The notes under the pieces were generated by a model, which was given only the letters and a program-made list of their open reading frames with translations, made no database searches and was not told where the DNA came from. A stretch of 64,000 nt of DNA, from NCBI RefSeq assembly GCF_900116385.1, contig NZ_FPCI01000002.1, positions 1,178,001 to 1,242,000 of the forward strand, read 5' to 3'. A program made the translations under genes and the position numbers. This DNA comes from Pseudoxanthomonas sp. YR558. Its GTDB lineage: Bacteria; Pseudomonadota; Gammaproteobacteria; Xanthomonadales; Xanthomonadaceae. Below, piece by piece: positions 33,776 to 41,750 of this stretch (its first letter is position 1; the number at the start of each line of letters is the position of its first letter).

Positions 33776-34471
33776 TCAGTCCGCCAGCGCGGCGTCCACG
33801 GCGGCATTCGCATGCAGGGCCGTTGTGTCGAACAACGGTACGCTTGCATCCTGCGCGCCCACCAGCAGACCGATCTCGGTGCAGCCGAGGATGATGGCGT
33901 CGGCGCCGCTCGCCACCAGGTCGTCCATGATGCGACGGTAGGCCTCGCGCGAGCTGTCGCGCACCACGCCGCGGCACAGCTCGTCGTAGATCACGTCGTG
34001 GACGAGGCCGCGGTCGTCCGCGTCCGGCACGATGACCTGCAGGCCGTGCACTTCGCGCAAGCGTTCGCGGTAGAAGTCCTGTTCCATCGTGAAGCGCGTG
34101 CCGAGCAGGCCGACGGTGCGATGCCCGGCGGTCGTGATGGCGGCGCCGGTAGCGTCGGCGATATGCAGCAGCGGAATCGATACGGCCGCCTCCATCTGCG
34201 GCGCCACCTTGTGCATGGTGTTGGTGCACAGCACCAGCAGATCCGCACCGGCGGCCTGCACGCGACGCGCGGCATCGGCCAGCAGCTCGCCTGCGGTATG
34301 CCAGTCGCCCTCGCGCTGCAATCGTTCAATCTCGTGGAAATCGACGCTGTACAGCACGACCTGCGCCGAATGCAGGCCGCCCAGTCGCGCCTTGATGCCC
34401 TCGTTGACCAGGCGGTAGTAGGGCACCGTCGATTCCCAGCTCATCCCGCCGATCAGGCCGATCGTCTTCAT
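33776..34471 (-). CDS. Aspartate/glutamate racemase family protein
   Basis: The 231-residue protein opens MKTIGLIGGMSWESTVPYY, the signature of aspartate racemases, and has the two catalytic cysteines Cys82 (VLCTNTMH) and Cys197 (ILGCTEIGLLV). These PLP-independent enzymes interconvert L- and D-aspartate or glutamate; the amino acid here is not determined. The gene is convergent with the PepSY gene with 5 bp between stops. Confidence 0.9.
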   Translation of the reverse strand: MKTIGLIGGMSWESTVPYYRLVNEGIKARLGGLHSAQVVLYSVDFHEIERLQREGDWHTAGELLADAARRVQAAGADLLVLCTNTMHKVAPQMEAAVSIPLLHIADATGAAITTAGHRTVGLLGTRFTMEQDFYRERLREVHGLQVIVPDADDRGLVHDVIYDELCRGVVRDSSREAYRRIMDDLVASGADAIILGCTEIGLLVGAQDASVPLFDTTALHANAAVDAALAD

Positions 34472-34718
34472 GCGTGTTCCGCCACCTGTGTACCGGAAAC
34501 GGATTATGCGGGCTGGCACGCGGGCGAGGGTTGAGAGGTTTGGAGGGTGTGGCCCGGTTCCGTTGCAGGCGCCGTGACGCTATCGGCTTCGCGCGTCATG
34601 CCGCGATGAAGCCACCCCGCGCCCTGCGAAGATGATGCACACGCAGGGAGAGGGGGGCATGGGGGATCGGGACGACTGGATCGTCAGCGTTGTTGTCACC
34701 CCAACCCTGAGGTGTTCC

Positions 34719-35708
34719 ATGCGTCGTCTGCTCGTGTTCCTCTTCGCTTCCGTCCTGGCCTCGTCCGCGATCGCCGCCAAGGCCCCGCCTTACACTTATG
34801 TCCGCGTCGGCAGTGCAAGCGATGTCTCACCCACGACGACGGCCGGCACCGTCCTGATGGGCGGCGGCACCGATGTCGACGCCGCTTTCCAATGGTTGTG
34901 CAACCGGGGTGGAAACGGGGATTTCCTGATTATCCGCGCCACCGGTGCCGATGCCTACAACCCGTACGTGCAAGGTCTGTGTCCGAACGTCAATTCGGTC
35001 GCCACCCTGATCATCCCGAGCACGGCGGCGGCGAACCATGCGGACGTCGCAGCGATCATCGCCAAGGCGGAAGTGGTATGGATCGCCGGCGGCGATCAGT
35101 CCAACTACATCAATTTCTGGAAAGGCACGCCGGTGCAGTCCACGCTCAACGCGCGCATCGCGCAAGGCGTGCCGGTGGGTGGTACCAGTGCGGGTCTCAA
35201 CGTGCTGACCCAGTTCGTCTACAGCGCGAACGCCAGCCAGGGCGCGACCAGCAGCCAGGCGTTGGCCGATCCGTTCAACCGCTACCTGACCTTCGAACGC
35301 GACTTCGCTGCGGTGGCGCCGTTGCAGGGCGTCATCGGCGATCCTCACTTCGCCGCGCGCGACCGCATGGGTCGCAACCTCGCGTTCCTGTGCCGCGTTG
35401 CGGCCAGCGGCTGGCGTGCGGCGCCACGTGGCATCGCCGTCGACGAAGCGACCGCGTTGCTGGTGGCCAACGGCGGCTACGCGAGCGTGGTAGGCGAGGG
35501 CAAGGTGTACTTCCTGCAAGCGCCAGGCTTGCCGCAGGTGTGCGCGGCCAAACAACCGCTGACCTATCGCAACATCGGCGTGGCGCGCATCGCCGCCGGT
35601 GATGGCTTCGATCTCGTTACCTGGGCGCCGGTGGGCGGAACGACCTACACGGTCACCGCCGAAGTCGGCGTACTGAGTTCGACCCAGGCCGGCGGATCGG
35701 CGTACTGA
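34719..35708 (+). CDS. Exported S51/cyanophycinase-like peptidase
   Basis: The 329-residue protein has a signal peptide (MRRLLVFLFASVLASSAIAA) and the S51 family core: AGTVLMGGGTDVDAAF, VWIAGGDQSNYINFW and the nucleophile elbow VGGTSAGLNVL with Ser157. Related proteins are cyanophycinases and peptidase E. The enzyme is predicted to cut peptides with beta-aspartyl or Asp-rich bonds outside the cytoplasm. No cyanophycin synthetase is in the window. ATG 34719 is preferred over the upstream 34632 ATG because it starts the signal peptide. Confidence 0.83.
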   Translation: MRRLLVFLFASVLASSAIAAKAPPYTYVRVGSASDVSPTTTAGTVLMGGGTDVDAAFQWLCNRGGNGDFLIIRATGADAYNPYVQGLCPNVNSVATLIIPSTAAANHADVAAIIAKAEVVWIAGGDQSNYINFWKGTPVQSTLNARIAQGVPVGGTSAGLNVLTQFVYSANASQGATSSQALADPFNRYLTFERDFAAVAPLQGVIGDPHFAARDRMGRNLAFLCRVAASGWRAAPRGIAVDEATALLVANGGYASVVGEGKVYFLQAPGLPQVCAAKQPLTYRNIGVARIAAGDGFDLVTWAPVGGTTYTVTAEVGVLSSTQAGGSAY

Positions 35709-35722
35709 TCGACGATTGAAGC

Positions 35723-35780
35723 AGGGGTCGGAGTGGCTGTCCTTGATACGTGATCAACGCAGGACAGCACTCTGACCCCC
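35723..35780. repeat. Long imperfect hairpin (REP-like) after the S51 gene
   Basis: AGGGGTCGGAGTGGCTGTCC (35723-35742) faces AGGACAGCACTCTGACCCC (35761-35779). The arms pair with two single-base irregularities. An inner TTGAT/ATCAA stem continues the hairpin. The GGGGTC-AGAGTGC core is like short repeats seen at gene ends in xanthomonads. With the promoter at 35863 it accounts for the 307-bp gap 35709-36015. Confidence 0.6.
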
Positions 35781-35862
35781 TCTACTTACTGAGCCGACGG
35801 CCAGGTCGGTGGTATAGCGGGATCCAGGCGCCGAGGCCTTTCCCGGCCTGGATGCCTGGCCT

Positions 35863-35891
35863 GTTGACGACTGTTAATCGCTGTGTATACT
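35863..35891 (+). promoter_or_regulatory. Sigma-70-type promoter for the GntR/ABC operon
   Basis: TTGACG at 35863-35868 and TATACT at 35886-35891 are separated by exactly 17 bp, close to the sigma-70 consensus. The YtrA-type gene starts at 36016, giving a leader of about 120 nt. Confidence 0.75.
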
Positions 35892-35902
35892 GACTATGCA
35901 CA
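35882..35902. promoter_or_regulatory. Inverted repeat covering the -10 box, candidate YtrA operator
   Basis: TGTGTATA at 35882-35889 and TATGCACA at 35895-35902 form an 8-5-8 inverted repeat with one mismatch. It overlaps the TATACT -10 box, so a bound repressor would block the promoter. YtrA-subfamily GntR repressors are known to autoregulate through such GTATAC-containing sites. Confidence 0.6.
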
Positions 35903-36015
35903 GACTGTGGTGCGTCAGGACCACCGGCTAGTTGCGCGGGTCAGGTGCGCAGGCCGCGGATCGGTGCGAAGACACGCCTGCGCAACGCGGCTGAATCCCA
36001 CCACCCAAGGGCTGC

Positions 36016-36438
36016 ATGGATACCGATCTGCTGCTGTCGCCGCATTCGATCACGCCGATGTACGCGCAGATCATGGAGCAGGTGATCGCCAAGGTGATGG
36101 CGGGGGAGTGGAAGGCCGGTGCGCCTCTCCCGTCCATCCGCGAGCTGGCGGCGGGTAGCCGGGTCAGCGTGATCACGGTCAAGCGCGCGTACCTGGAGCT
36201 GGAACGCGCCGGCGTGATCGTCACTCGCCAGGGCAAGGGCTCGTTCGTCGCCGAAACCCTGGACGCGACACAGACGCTGGCCGCGCAGGAATTCCAATCC
36301 CAACTGGCCGGCATGCTGGAGGCGGCCAGGAAGCTCGGGCTCGACGCGCGACAGGTCCTCGATCGCGTCGAGCAAGCGCTGTCCAGCGAGCCTGCCATGC
36401 CGAAGCCCACGAATCCCGACCGAAGGACACCCGAATGA
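36016..36438 (+). CDS. GntR-family (YtrA subfamily) transcriptional regulator
   Basis: The 140-residue protein has an N-terminal winged HTH (SITPMYAQIMEQVIAKVMAGEWKAGAPLPSI in two parts, SRVSVITVKRAYLELERAG) and only a short helical C-terminal segment. This is the YtrA layout, which lacks a large ligand domain. The stop overlaps the ABC ATPase start (ATGA at 36435), so the genes are coupled. It likely represses this operon through the site at 35882-35902. Confidence 0.88.
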   Translation: MDTDLLLSPHSITPMYAQIMEQVIAKVMAGEWKAGAPLPSIRELAAGSRVSVITVKRAYLELERAGVIVTRQGKGSFVAETLDATQTLAAQEFQSQLAGMLEAARKLGLDARQVLDRVEQALSSEPAMPKPTNPDRRTPE

Positions 36439-37319
36439 CACCCGCCATCGCGCTCGAAGGCGTGCGCAAGCAGTACGACGCATTCGCCTTGCACGATATC
36501 GACCTCGAACTTCCCGAGGGCCAGGTCATGGGCCTCGTGGGCGTCAATGGCGCAGGAAAATCCACGCTGCTGCGCATGCTGATGGGGCTGGTCCGTGCCG
36601 ATGGCGGCAACGTCGAGGTGCTCGGCCAGTCGATGCCGCAGGCCCAGGTCGCGGTGAAGCGCGATATCGGTTACGCCTCCGACGATATGCGCCTGTACCG
36701 CGGGCAGACGCTGCGCTGGCACATGGATTTCGTCCGCAGCATCTATCCCGGCTGGGACGAAGCCTATGCGCAGGACCTGCTGACGCGTTTCGACCTGCGG
36801 CCGCAGCAGGCGCTGGGCGGCTTTTCGCACGGGCAGCGGGTCAAGGCGCTGCTGTTGCTGATCTTCGCGCGCCATCCGCGCTTGCTGTTGCTGGATGAGC
36901 CGACCACCGGCCTGGACCCGGTCGCGCGCGGGGAGGTGCTGGACGCGCTGGCCGACGTGCTGCGCGATGAGGCGCGTTCGATCCTGTTCTCCTCGCACAA
37001 CACCGCCGACATCGAGCAGATCGCCGATTCCATCACCTTCCTGCATGGCGGTCGGGTCGTCGCTTCGCGCGACAAGGAATCCTTCCTCGACGGCTGGCGG
37101 CGGATCCTGTGCCGCGGCGAAGGGGTGGACGCGATCCGCCGGCTGCCGGGCGTGGCCTCGGTCCGCGACAGCGCGCCCCTGGTCGAAGTGAAGACCGGCG
37201 CGTTCGATGCCGGCACGCTGCCCGCGCTGCAGGCGCTCGGGTTCGCCATCGAATCGGTCGAGCCGATGGCGCTGGAAGACATCTTCGTCACCACCGTCCG
37301 CGGAGGGCACAACGCATGA
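36435..37319 (+). CDS. ABC transporter ATP-binding protein
   Basis: The 294-residue ATPase has Walker A VGVNGAGKST (36-44), Walker B LLLLDEPTTGLDP and the H-loop (FSSHNTADI). The signature motif reads GGFSHGQR, in place of LSGGQ, at about 132-138; such changes occur in YtrB-type ATPases. The C-terminal segment of about 80 residues is a small extra domain typical of ABC-2 partners. It would energise the permease encoded immediately downstream, overlapping as ATGA at 37316. Confidence 0.9.
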   Translation: MTPAIALEGVRKQYDAFALHDIDLELPEGQVMGLVGVNGAGKSTLLRMLMGLVRADGGNVEVLGQSMPQAQVAVKRDIGYASDDMRLYRGQTLRWHMDFVRSIYPGWDEAYAQDLLTRFDLRPQQALGGFSHGQRVKALLLLIFARHPRLLLLDEPTTGLDPVARGEVLDALADVLRDEARSILFSSHNTADIEQIADSITFLHGGRVVASRDKESFLDGWRRILCRGEGVDAIRRLPGVASVRDSAPLVEVKTGAFDAGTLPALQALGFAIESVEPMALEDIFVTTVRGGHNA

Positions 37320-38002
37320 ACTGGCTCGCATCCGATGGCGCGATGGTCCGCAAGCTGATCGTCAAGGACTGGCAGGTTTACCAGAAGCAACTCGCCGGTT
37401 TTCTCGGCGGGATGCTGCTGGCGCTGGGCCTGGTGGGCATGGGCACGCCGCTGCTGGCCTCGGCCGGTGCGCTGCTGCTGCTCGTGCTGCTGCTGGTGGT
37501 CGGGTCCTATGCCATCCAGTCCTCGGTGATGGCCGAGCGCAAGGAGCAGACGCAGCCCTTCGTCATGAGCCTGCCGGTCACGCCGATGGACGTGTTCTGG
37601 GGCAAATTGCTCGCCAACCTGACGATCTTCCTGGTGCCGTTCCTGCTGGTCTGCGGCGGCCTGCTGGCGTTGGTGCTTGGCACGCCGCGCGCCGACGGCA
37701 CGGTGCCGTGGCTGGTGGTGGTGGGGTTGTTCATGCTGGCCAATTTCTGCGTGTCGCTGTGCGTGGTGATCGCGGTGGATTCCGAAGGCTGGAACGTGTT
37801 CGCGATGCTGGCGCTGATGACGCTGATCGGTCCTTTCCTCTACTGGGTCAGCACCCTGCAGGGCATCCGCGAACACCTGCAGGGCGACGCCATCGTCTGG
37901 AGTCCGCAGGTGTTGGCCCTGATCGCGGGCGAACTCGCCGTGATCGCGATCGCCATCCTTGCGGCCGGCTGGGTGCATGCGCGCAAGCGCTCCTTCCTCT
38001 AG
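37316..38002 (+). CDS. ABC-2-type permease subunit
   Basis: The 228-residue protein has six hydrophobic segments (FLGGMLLALGLVGMG, LLLLVLLLVVGSYAIQSS, LTIFLVPFLLVCGGLLALVL, VVVGLFMLANFCVSLCVV, FAMLALMTLIGPFLYWVS, ALIAGELAVIAIAILAAGW), as in ABC-2 permeases of YtrC/D type. The MAERKEQTQPFVMSLPVT loop after the second helix is typical. The ATG at 37316 overlaps the ATPase stop. The exported substrate is unknown. Confidence 0.82.
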   Translation: MNWLASDGAMVRKLIVKDWQVYQKQLAGFLGGMLLALGLVGMGTPLLASAGALLLLVLLLVVGSYAIQSSVMAERKEQTQPFVMSLPVTPMDVFWGKLLANLTIFLVPFLLVCGGLLALVLGTPRADGTVPWLVVVGLFMLANFCVSLCVVIAVDSEGWNVFAMLALMTLIGPFLYWVSTLQGIREHLQGDAIVWSPQVLALIAGELAVIAIAILAAGWVHARKRSFL

Positions 38003-38011
38003 GGCAACGAC

Positions 38012-39181
38012 GTGGAAGGCGGCGAACGCGTCCACTCCCTGGACAACCTGCGCGCCGTGGCCATGCTGGCCGGCGTGGTCTTCCACGCGGCGCTCGCGTA
38101 CAGCCCGGTGATGCGGCCGATCTGGCCCGCTGCGGATGCGGGCGGGTCGACGGTCGTCGATGCGGTGGCGTGGTTCATGCACGTGTTCCGCATGCCGCTG
38201 TTCTTCGCGCTCGCGGGGTACTTCGCGGCTCTGTTGGTGGCGCGTCGCGGCATGGCGGGCCTGTTCCGCAACCGTTGCGCACGCGTGCTGTTGCCGCTGG
38301 CGCTGTTCGCCTGGCCGGTCCTCGCCAGCATGCGTGGGTTGACGGAACGTGCGGCGGAAACCGTCATCCATCCATCACCGGCCCTGGCGTGGATCCGTAC
38401 CTATATCGACCAGCATGGCGCCATGCCCTCGCTGCCGAGTTGGGGACACCTGTGGTTCCTGTTCTACCTGATGCTGTTCACGCTGCTGGTGTGGATCATG
38501 TCGACCCTCGGCGTGGGGTGGATCGGGCGCAAGGTCGCCGCGATGCCCGTAGCGATATGGATCGTGATGTTCCCGGTGCTGTCGGCATCCGCACTGGCGC
38601 TGGTCGGCGTGCCATGGCCCGCACCGGAGTTCTTCGTGCCGGCGCTCTGGGCCCTGGTGTTCTTCGGGTTGTACTTCGCGTTCGGGTACCAGCTCTTCCA
38701 CCACGACAGCCTGCTTGATCGCCTGCGACCGCTGGCTCCCTTCCTGTTGACGGGTGCGGTGGTTGCGTACGCCGCGTTGTTCCTGTGGACGCAGGGCTTC
38801 CTCGACGTGCCACCGTCCGTCGTACTCCGTGGCGTGCGGGCCTGGCTGGAGGCCTGCGCTGGCTTCTGGATGACGCTCTGGTGCCTGCTCGCTGCGCGGC
38901 GATGGCTGGGTTCGCGCAGCGCGACGATGCGCTGGCTCTCCGACAGCGCCTACTGGGTCTACCTCATCCACTTGCCGGTCTTGCTGGCCGTCCAGTACCG
39001 ACTGTTGGATATGCCGCTGCACTGGATTGTTAAGTTCATGTCTTCAATCGTCATCACGCTGCTGGTGTCGTTCGCCAGCTATCAGCTGCTGGTCCGGCAC
39101 ACGGTGATCGGCAGGTTGTTGAATGGAAAGGGGCGACCGTCCGTCAGTCCGGTTGCGATCAGCGGCACGGATACGGTGTGA
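38012..39181 (+). CDS. Acyltransferase family membrane protein (OpgC-like)
   Basis: The 389-residue protein has an acyltransferase 3-type opening (RVHSLDNLRAVAMLAGVVFHAALAY), with His in the VFHAALAY motif, FRMPLFFALAGYFAALLV, and about ten transmembrane segments. This is similar to OpgC and to other membrane O-acyltransferases that modify periplasmic glucans or lipids. The start is GTG 38012 with an AGGG site. It follows the permease stop by 9 bp, so it is likely part of the YtrA-controlled operon. Confidence 0.83.
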   Translation: MEGGERVHSLDNLRAVAMLAGVVFHAALAYSPVMRPIWPAADAGGSTVVDAVAWFMHVFRMPLFFALAGYFAALLVARRGMAGLFRNRCARVLLPLALFAWPVLASMRGLTERAAETVIHPSPALAWIRTYIDQHGAMPSLPSWGHLWFLFYLMLFTLLVWIMSTLGVGWIGRKVAAMPVAIWIVMFPVLSASALALVGVPWPAPEFFVPALWALVFFGLYFAFGYQLFHHDSLLDRLRPLAPFLLTGAVVAYAALFLWTQGFLDVPPSVVLRGVRAWLEACAGFWMTLWCLLAARRWLGSRSATMRWLSDSAYWVYLIHLPVLLAVQYRLLDMPLHWIVKFMSSIVITLLVSFASYQLLVRHTVIGRLLNGKGRPSVSPVAISGTDTV

Positions 39182-39230
39182 TCGCCAATCACGCCTGTGT
39201 TTCCATGTGTTTGAATCAATGGATTCGCAG

Positions 39231-39248
39231 GGAATACGCAAATATTCC
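39231..39248. repeat. Small inverted repeat upstream of the lipoprotein gene
   Basis: GGAATA at 39231-39236 and TATTCC at 39243-39248 form a small palindrome around CGCAAA. It lies about 110 bp before the lipoprotein ATG. A -10-like TATATT (39322-39327) is closer to the start, with TTGCAG 19 bp before it. The palindrome could be an operator; this is weak evidence. Confidence 0.25.
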
Positions 39249-39355
39249 TGCAATTTCACGCTGCCTGCACGTACGCCAATCTTGGCTGAAGGTACGTTGC
39301 AGCACCGGCCGGAAACACGTCTATATTCCCAGCTCCCAGACGAAGGAGGATTGGA

Positions 39356-39625
39356 ATGTTTACCAACAAGCGATTTATGACGACGGCGCGTGTGCTCGGT
39401 GTGGCGATGGTGGCAGGCGTGGCGCTCAGCGGCTGCGCCACCTATGACGACGAGTTCGCAGGCATCAACTCGCGCCTCGACCAGCTCGACACGAAGGTGC
39501 AGGGTGCGGCGCAGAGCGCCGATGCGGCGAATCAGTCGGCGCAGCAGGCCAACCAGCGCCTGGACCAGATCGAAGGTCGCGTGCGCCAGCTGGAATCGGC
39601 CCCGCGCCGCGTGCCGCGCGGCTGA
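39356..39625 (+). CDS. Small outer-membrane lipoprotein, Lpp/OprI-like coiled coil
   Basis: The 89-residue protein has a lipoprotein signal with lipobox LSGC (Cys near 27) and an Ala/Gln-rich heptad region (NSRLDQLDTKVQGAAQSA, ANQRLDQIEGRVRQLE) typical of alanine-zipper lipoproteins. The C-terminus is RRVPRG and lacks the final lysine that Braun-type lipoproteins use for linkage to peptidoglycan. The GAAGGAGG ribosome site and a strong terminator at 39666 fit high expression. The next gene encodes an L,D-transpeptidase. Confidence 0.82.
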   Translation: MFTNKRFMTTARVLGVAMVAGVALSGCATYDDEFAGINSRLDQLDTKVQGAAQSADAANQSAQQANQRLDQIEGRVRQLESAPRRVPRG

Positions 39626-39665
39626 TCGCGCTTGCACGGTTCGTGAGGAATCGTGAGACCCGGAC

Positions 39666-39700
39666 CCCGGCGGCCGCTCCTGGCCGCCGGGCTCTCTTTT
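39666..39700 (+). terminator. Rho-independent terminator after the lipoprotein gene
   Basis: CCCGGCGGCC (39666-39675) pairs with GGCCGCCGGG (39682-39691) around a GCTCCT loop, giving a perfect 10-bp stem. CTCTCTTTT follows. This is a textbook intrinsic terminator, 41 bp past the stop. Confidence 0.92.
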
Positions 39701-39716
39701 GATAGTGGTTTTTGTT

Positions 39717-40469
39717 GTGAGGAACTGCGCCATTCGTACCTGCCTACATCCTGCGATCCGTGCCGCTTCCGGCGCGCTGCTGCTGACGCTGGCGTTCGCG
39801 AGCGCCGCGGCACCCAAGGCCGAGCGTGACGCCCAGCAAGAAGCGGCCGCAGCCGCCGACCAGTTGCCAGAAGGGCAGGACGTATCCGACACCGTGATCG
39901 CGCTCGCGGGCTGGATCGTCGCGACGAAAGACAGCCAGGGCTATCCGTTCGCCATCATCGACAAGGCGGCGGCGCAGATATTGGTATTCGGCGGCGACGG
40001 CCGGCCTCGCGGCGCAGCCCCCGGACTCTTCGGATCGGCGGTCGGCGACCACACAGCGCCCGGCGTAGCCGGTCTTGCGCTGCGCGAGATCCCGGGCCGC
40101 GATCGCACGACCCCCGCAGGTCGCTTCGTGGGCGGATTCGGTCCGTCCATCGACGCCGGTCGCGTGCTGTGGGTGGACTACGAGTCTGCGGTCTCGATCC
40201 ATCCGACCGCCACCGGTGTGCCGGCCGAGAAGCGCGTGGAACGCCTCGCATCGCCCACCCCCGACGACAATCGCATCACGCACGGCTGCATCAACGTGGC
40301 GCCGGCGTTCTACGAGCAGATCATGCAGCCGACGTTCGAGAAGGGCGGAGTGTTCTACATCCTCCCGGACAAGGACTCGATCGAGGAAACCTTCCCGGAG
40401 TTCGCGCAGAGTCGCGCGGACTCGGCGGCAAACGCCGGCAAGAAGCGCGGACGCTCGGCCCGCAAGTGA
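39717..40469 (+). CDS. L,D-transpeptidase family protein
   Basis: The 250-residue protein begins at GTG 39717, after the terminator, with a signal-like N-terminus (SGALLLTLAFASAAAP). It has a YkuD-type catalytic core: FAIIDKAAAQILVFGGDG, DRTTPAGRFVGGFG, and the catalytic HGCINV (in NRITHGCINVAP). It should form 3-3 peptidoglycan cross-links or attach proteins to peptidoglycan. It ends with a basic tail (KKRGRSARK). Placement beside the lipoprotein gene suggests cell-envelope linkage, though that lipoprotein lacks a terminal lysine. Confidence 0.85.
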   Translation: MRNCAIRTCLHPAIRAASGALLLTLAFASAAAPKAERDAQQEAAAAADQLPEGQDVSDTVIALAGWIVATKDSQGYPFAIIDKAAAQILVFGGDGRPRGAAPGLFGSAVGDHTAPGVAGLALREIPGRDRTTPAGRFVGGFGPSIDAGRVLWVDYESAVSIHPTATGVPAEKRVERLASPTPDDNRITHGCINVAPAFYEQIMQPTFEKGGVFYILPDKDSIEETFPEFAQSRADSAANAGKKRGRSARK

Positions 40470-40530
40470 CGCGCGCGTCAGCGTAGCCCGCGGCCTGCCG
40501 CACGATGGCTGCGTTATACGGATTCATGGA

Positions 40531-40557
40531 GGGAGGCGCTGCGCGCTTCCCTTTTTT
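40531..40557 (+). terminator. Rho-independent terminator after the L,D-transpeptidase gene
   Basis: GGGAGGCGC (40531-40539) pairs with GCGCTTCCC (40543-40551), with one G-T pair, around TGC; a run of six T follows (40552-40557). It closes the upstream operon. Confidence 0.85.
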
Positions 40558-40750
40558 GTGTGCGCGAAGAGGGGCGTCGCATGCATTGGTCATTGGCACG
40601 CCATCGCGGCCGATAGGGGCGCGTGCCGAGCCTGCATCCGGCCGCCCTACGCGCCGACATGGCGCGCCATAGGTAGTACGTAGGTGCGTGGTTCGCGGCA
40701 GCCTATGGACCTGGTGACGGCTAAGGCATCCATGGCTTAGAGTCGCCTCC

Positions 40751-41644
40751 ATGAGCTACGACCTCTATTTCAAACCTCGCAACGGTTCATTGGATCGTGC
40801 CGCGTTCGAGGCTTACTTCGCACAGAATCCATTGTTTCAGGTTGACGATGCCGAGGTGGCATATCAGAACGAAGCAACGGGAACGTATTTCTCCTTCGGC
40901 TGGCAGATCGGTGCACTGCAGGACGAGGATGAAGGGGCTGAGTCCAGCTACCCCATCGGGTTCAACCTCAATTTCTTCAGGCCCTCGACCTTTGCGTTGG
41001 AGGCCGCGCCGCACCTGACGGCATTGGTGCGGGCATTCGACCTCGTTGTATTGGATCTGCAGGCCCATGGCATGGGCGAGGGCGACTTCAGCGTCGATGG
41101 TTTCTTGTCCGGATGGAACGCCGCCAACGCGTGGGCCATCAGCCATGTCATCGAGGAACACGGGGTCGATGAGCATGGCGGACTTTTCCCGCAGTCCGAG
41201 ATTCATCGGACATGGCAGTGGAATCTCCACAAGGCGCAGCGGGAAGCCGCGCTGGAGCAGCGTGGCATAGATCGCTTCGTGCCTACGCGCATGTATGCGC
41301 GCGTCGAAGGGCAGGTCGGCAGCATGATGGTCTGGCCAGACGGTATCCCTTTCGAATCCGCGCCGACGGACTATGTTCTCGTGGTGAGGGAGGAGCTCGC
41401 GCCGCGGTCCTTCCTGCGTTCAAGGCCCGACAGGGTGTTGGTTCCCTGGTCTGATCTTCGTCCGGTGATCGAGCTACACGGCGCTACCGATGCTGACGGC
41501 GTCGTGGCCTTGTCGTTCGAGCGCGTGCCGCGGGACGTCGCAAACTTCGTCAGGAAGCTCCCCGCGCGCGACGCGGCTTTCACGGTGTTGAGCCCAGATC
41601 GCGTACTGGATGCCGAGCACGCGCCAAACGCTGCGATGGAGTGA
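40751..41644 (+). CDS. Hypothetical protein, unrecognised family
   Basis: The 297-residue protein begins MSYDLYFKPRNGSLDRAAFEAYF. It is acidic and soluble, without a signal peptide or transmembrane segment. Parts such as FSFGWQIGAL and FNLNFFRPSTFALEAAPHLTALV suggest a compact beta-rich fold. The codon usage is somewhat less GC-extreme than that of the neighbours. A terminator stands just upstream, so it has its own promoter in the 193-bp gap. I do not recognise the family; similar SYDLYF-type proteins are known as hypothetical proteins near polymorphic-toxin loci, but there is no toxin here. Confidence 0.55.
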   Translation: MSYDLYFKPRNGSLDRAAFEAYFAQNPLFQVDDAEVAYQNEATGTYFSFGWQIGALQDEDEGAESSYPIGFNLNFFRPSTFALEAAPHLTALVRAFDLVVLDLQAHGMGEGDFSVDGFLSGWNAANAWAISHVIEEHGVDEHGGLFPQSEIHRTWQWNLHKAQREAALEQRGIDRFVPTRMYARVEGQVGSMMVWPDGIPFESAPTDYVLVVREELAPRSFLRSRPDRVLVPWSDLRPVIELHGATDADGVVALSFERVPRDVANFVRKLPARDAAFTVLSPDRVLDAEHAPNAAME

Positions 41645-41750
41645 GGATACGCAGGTGTCAGGCGTGAGCTGGAGCGTCCGCTTCTGACCCGACGCGGACG
41701 GCCGGGGTGAGGCTTTACTTCATGAGCCCCATGTATAGGGCTGTGTAGTC

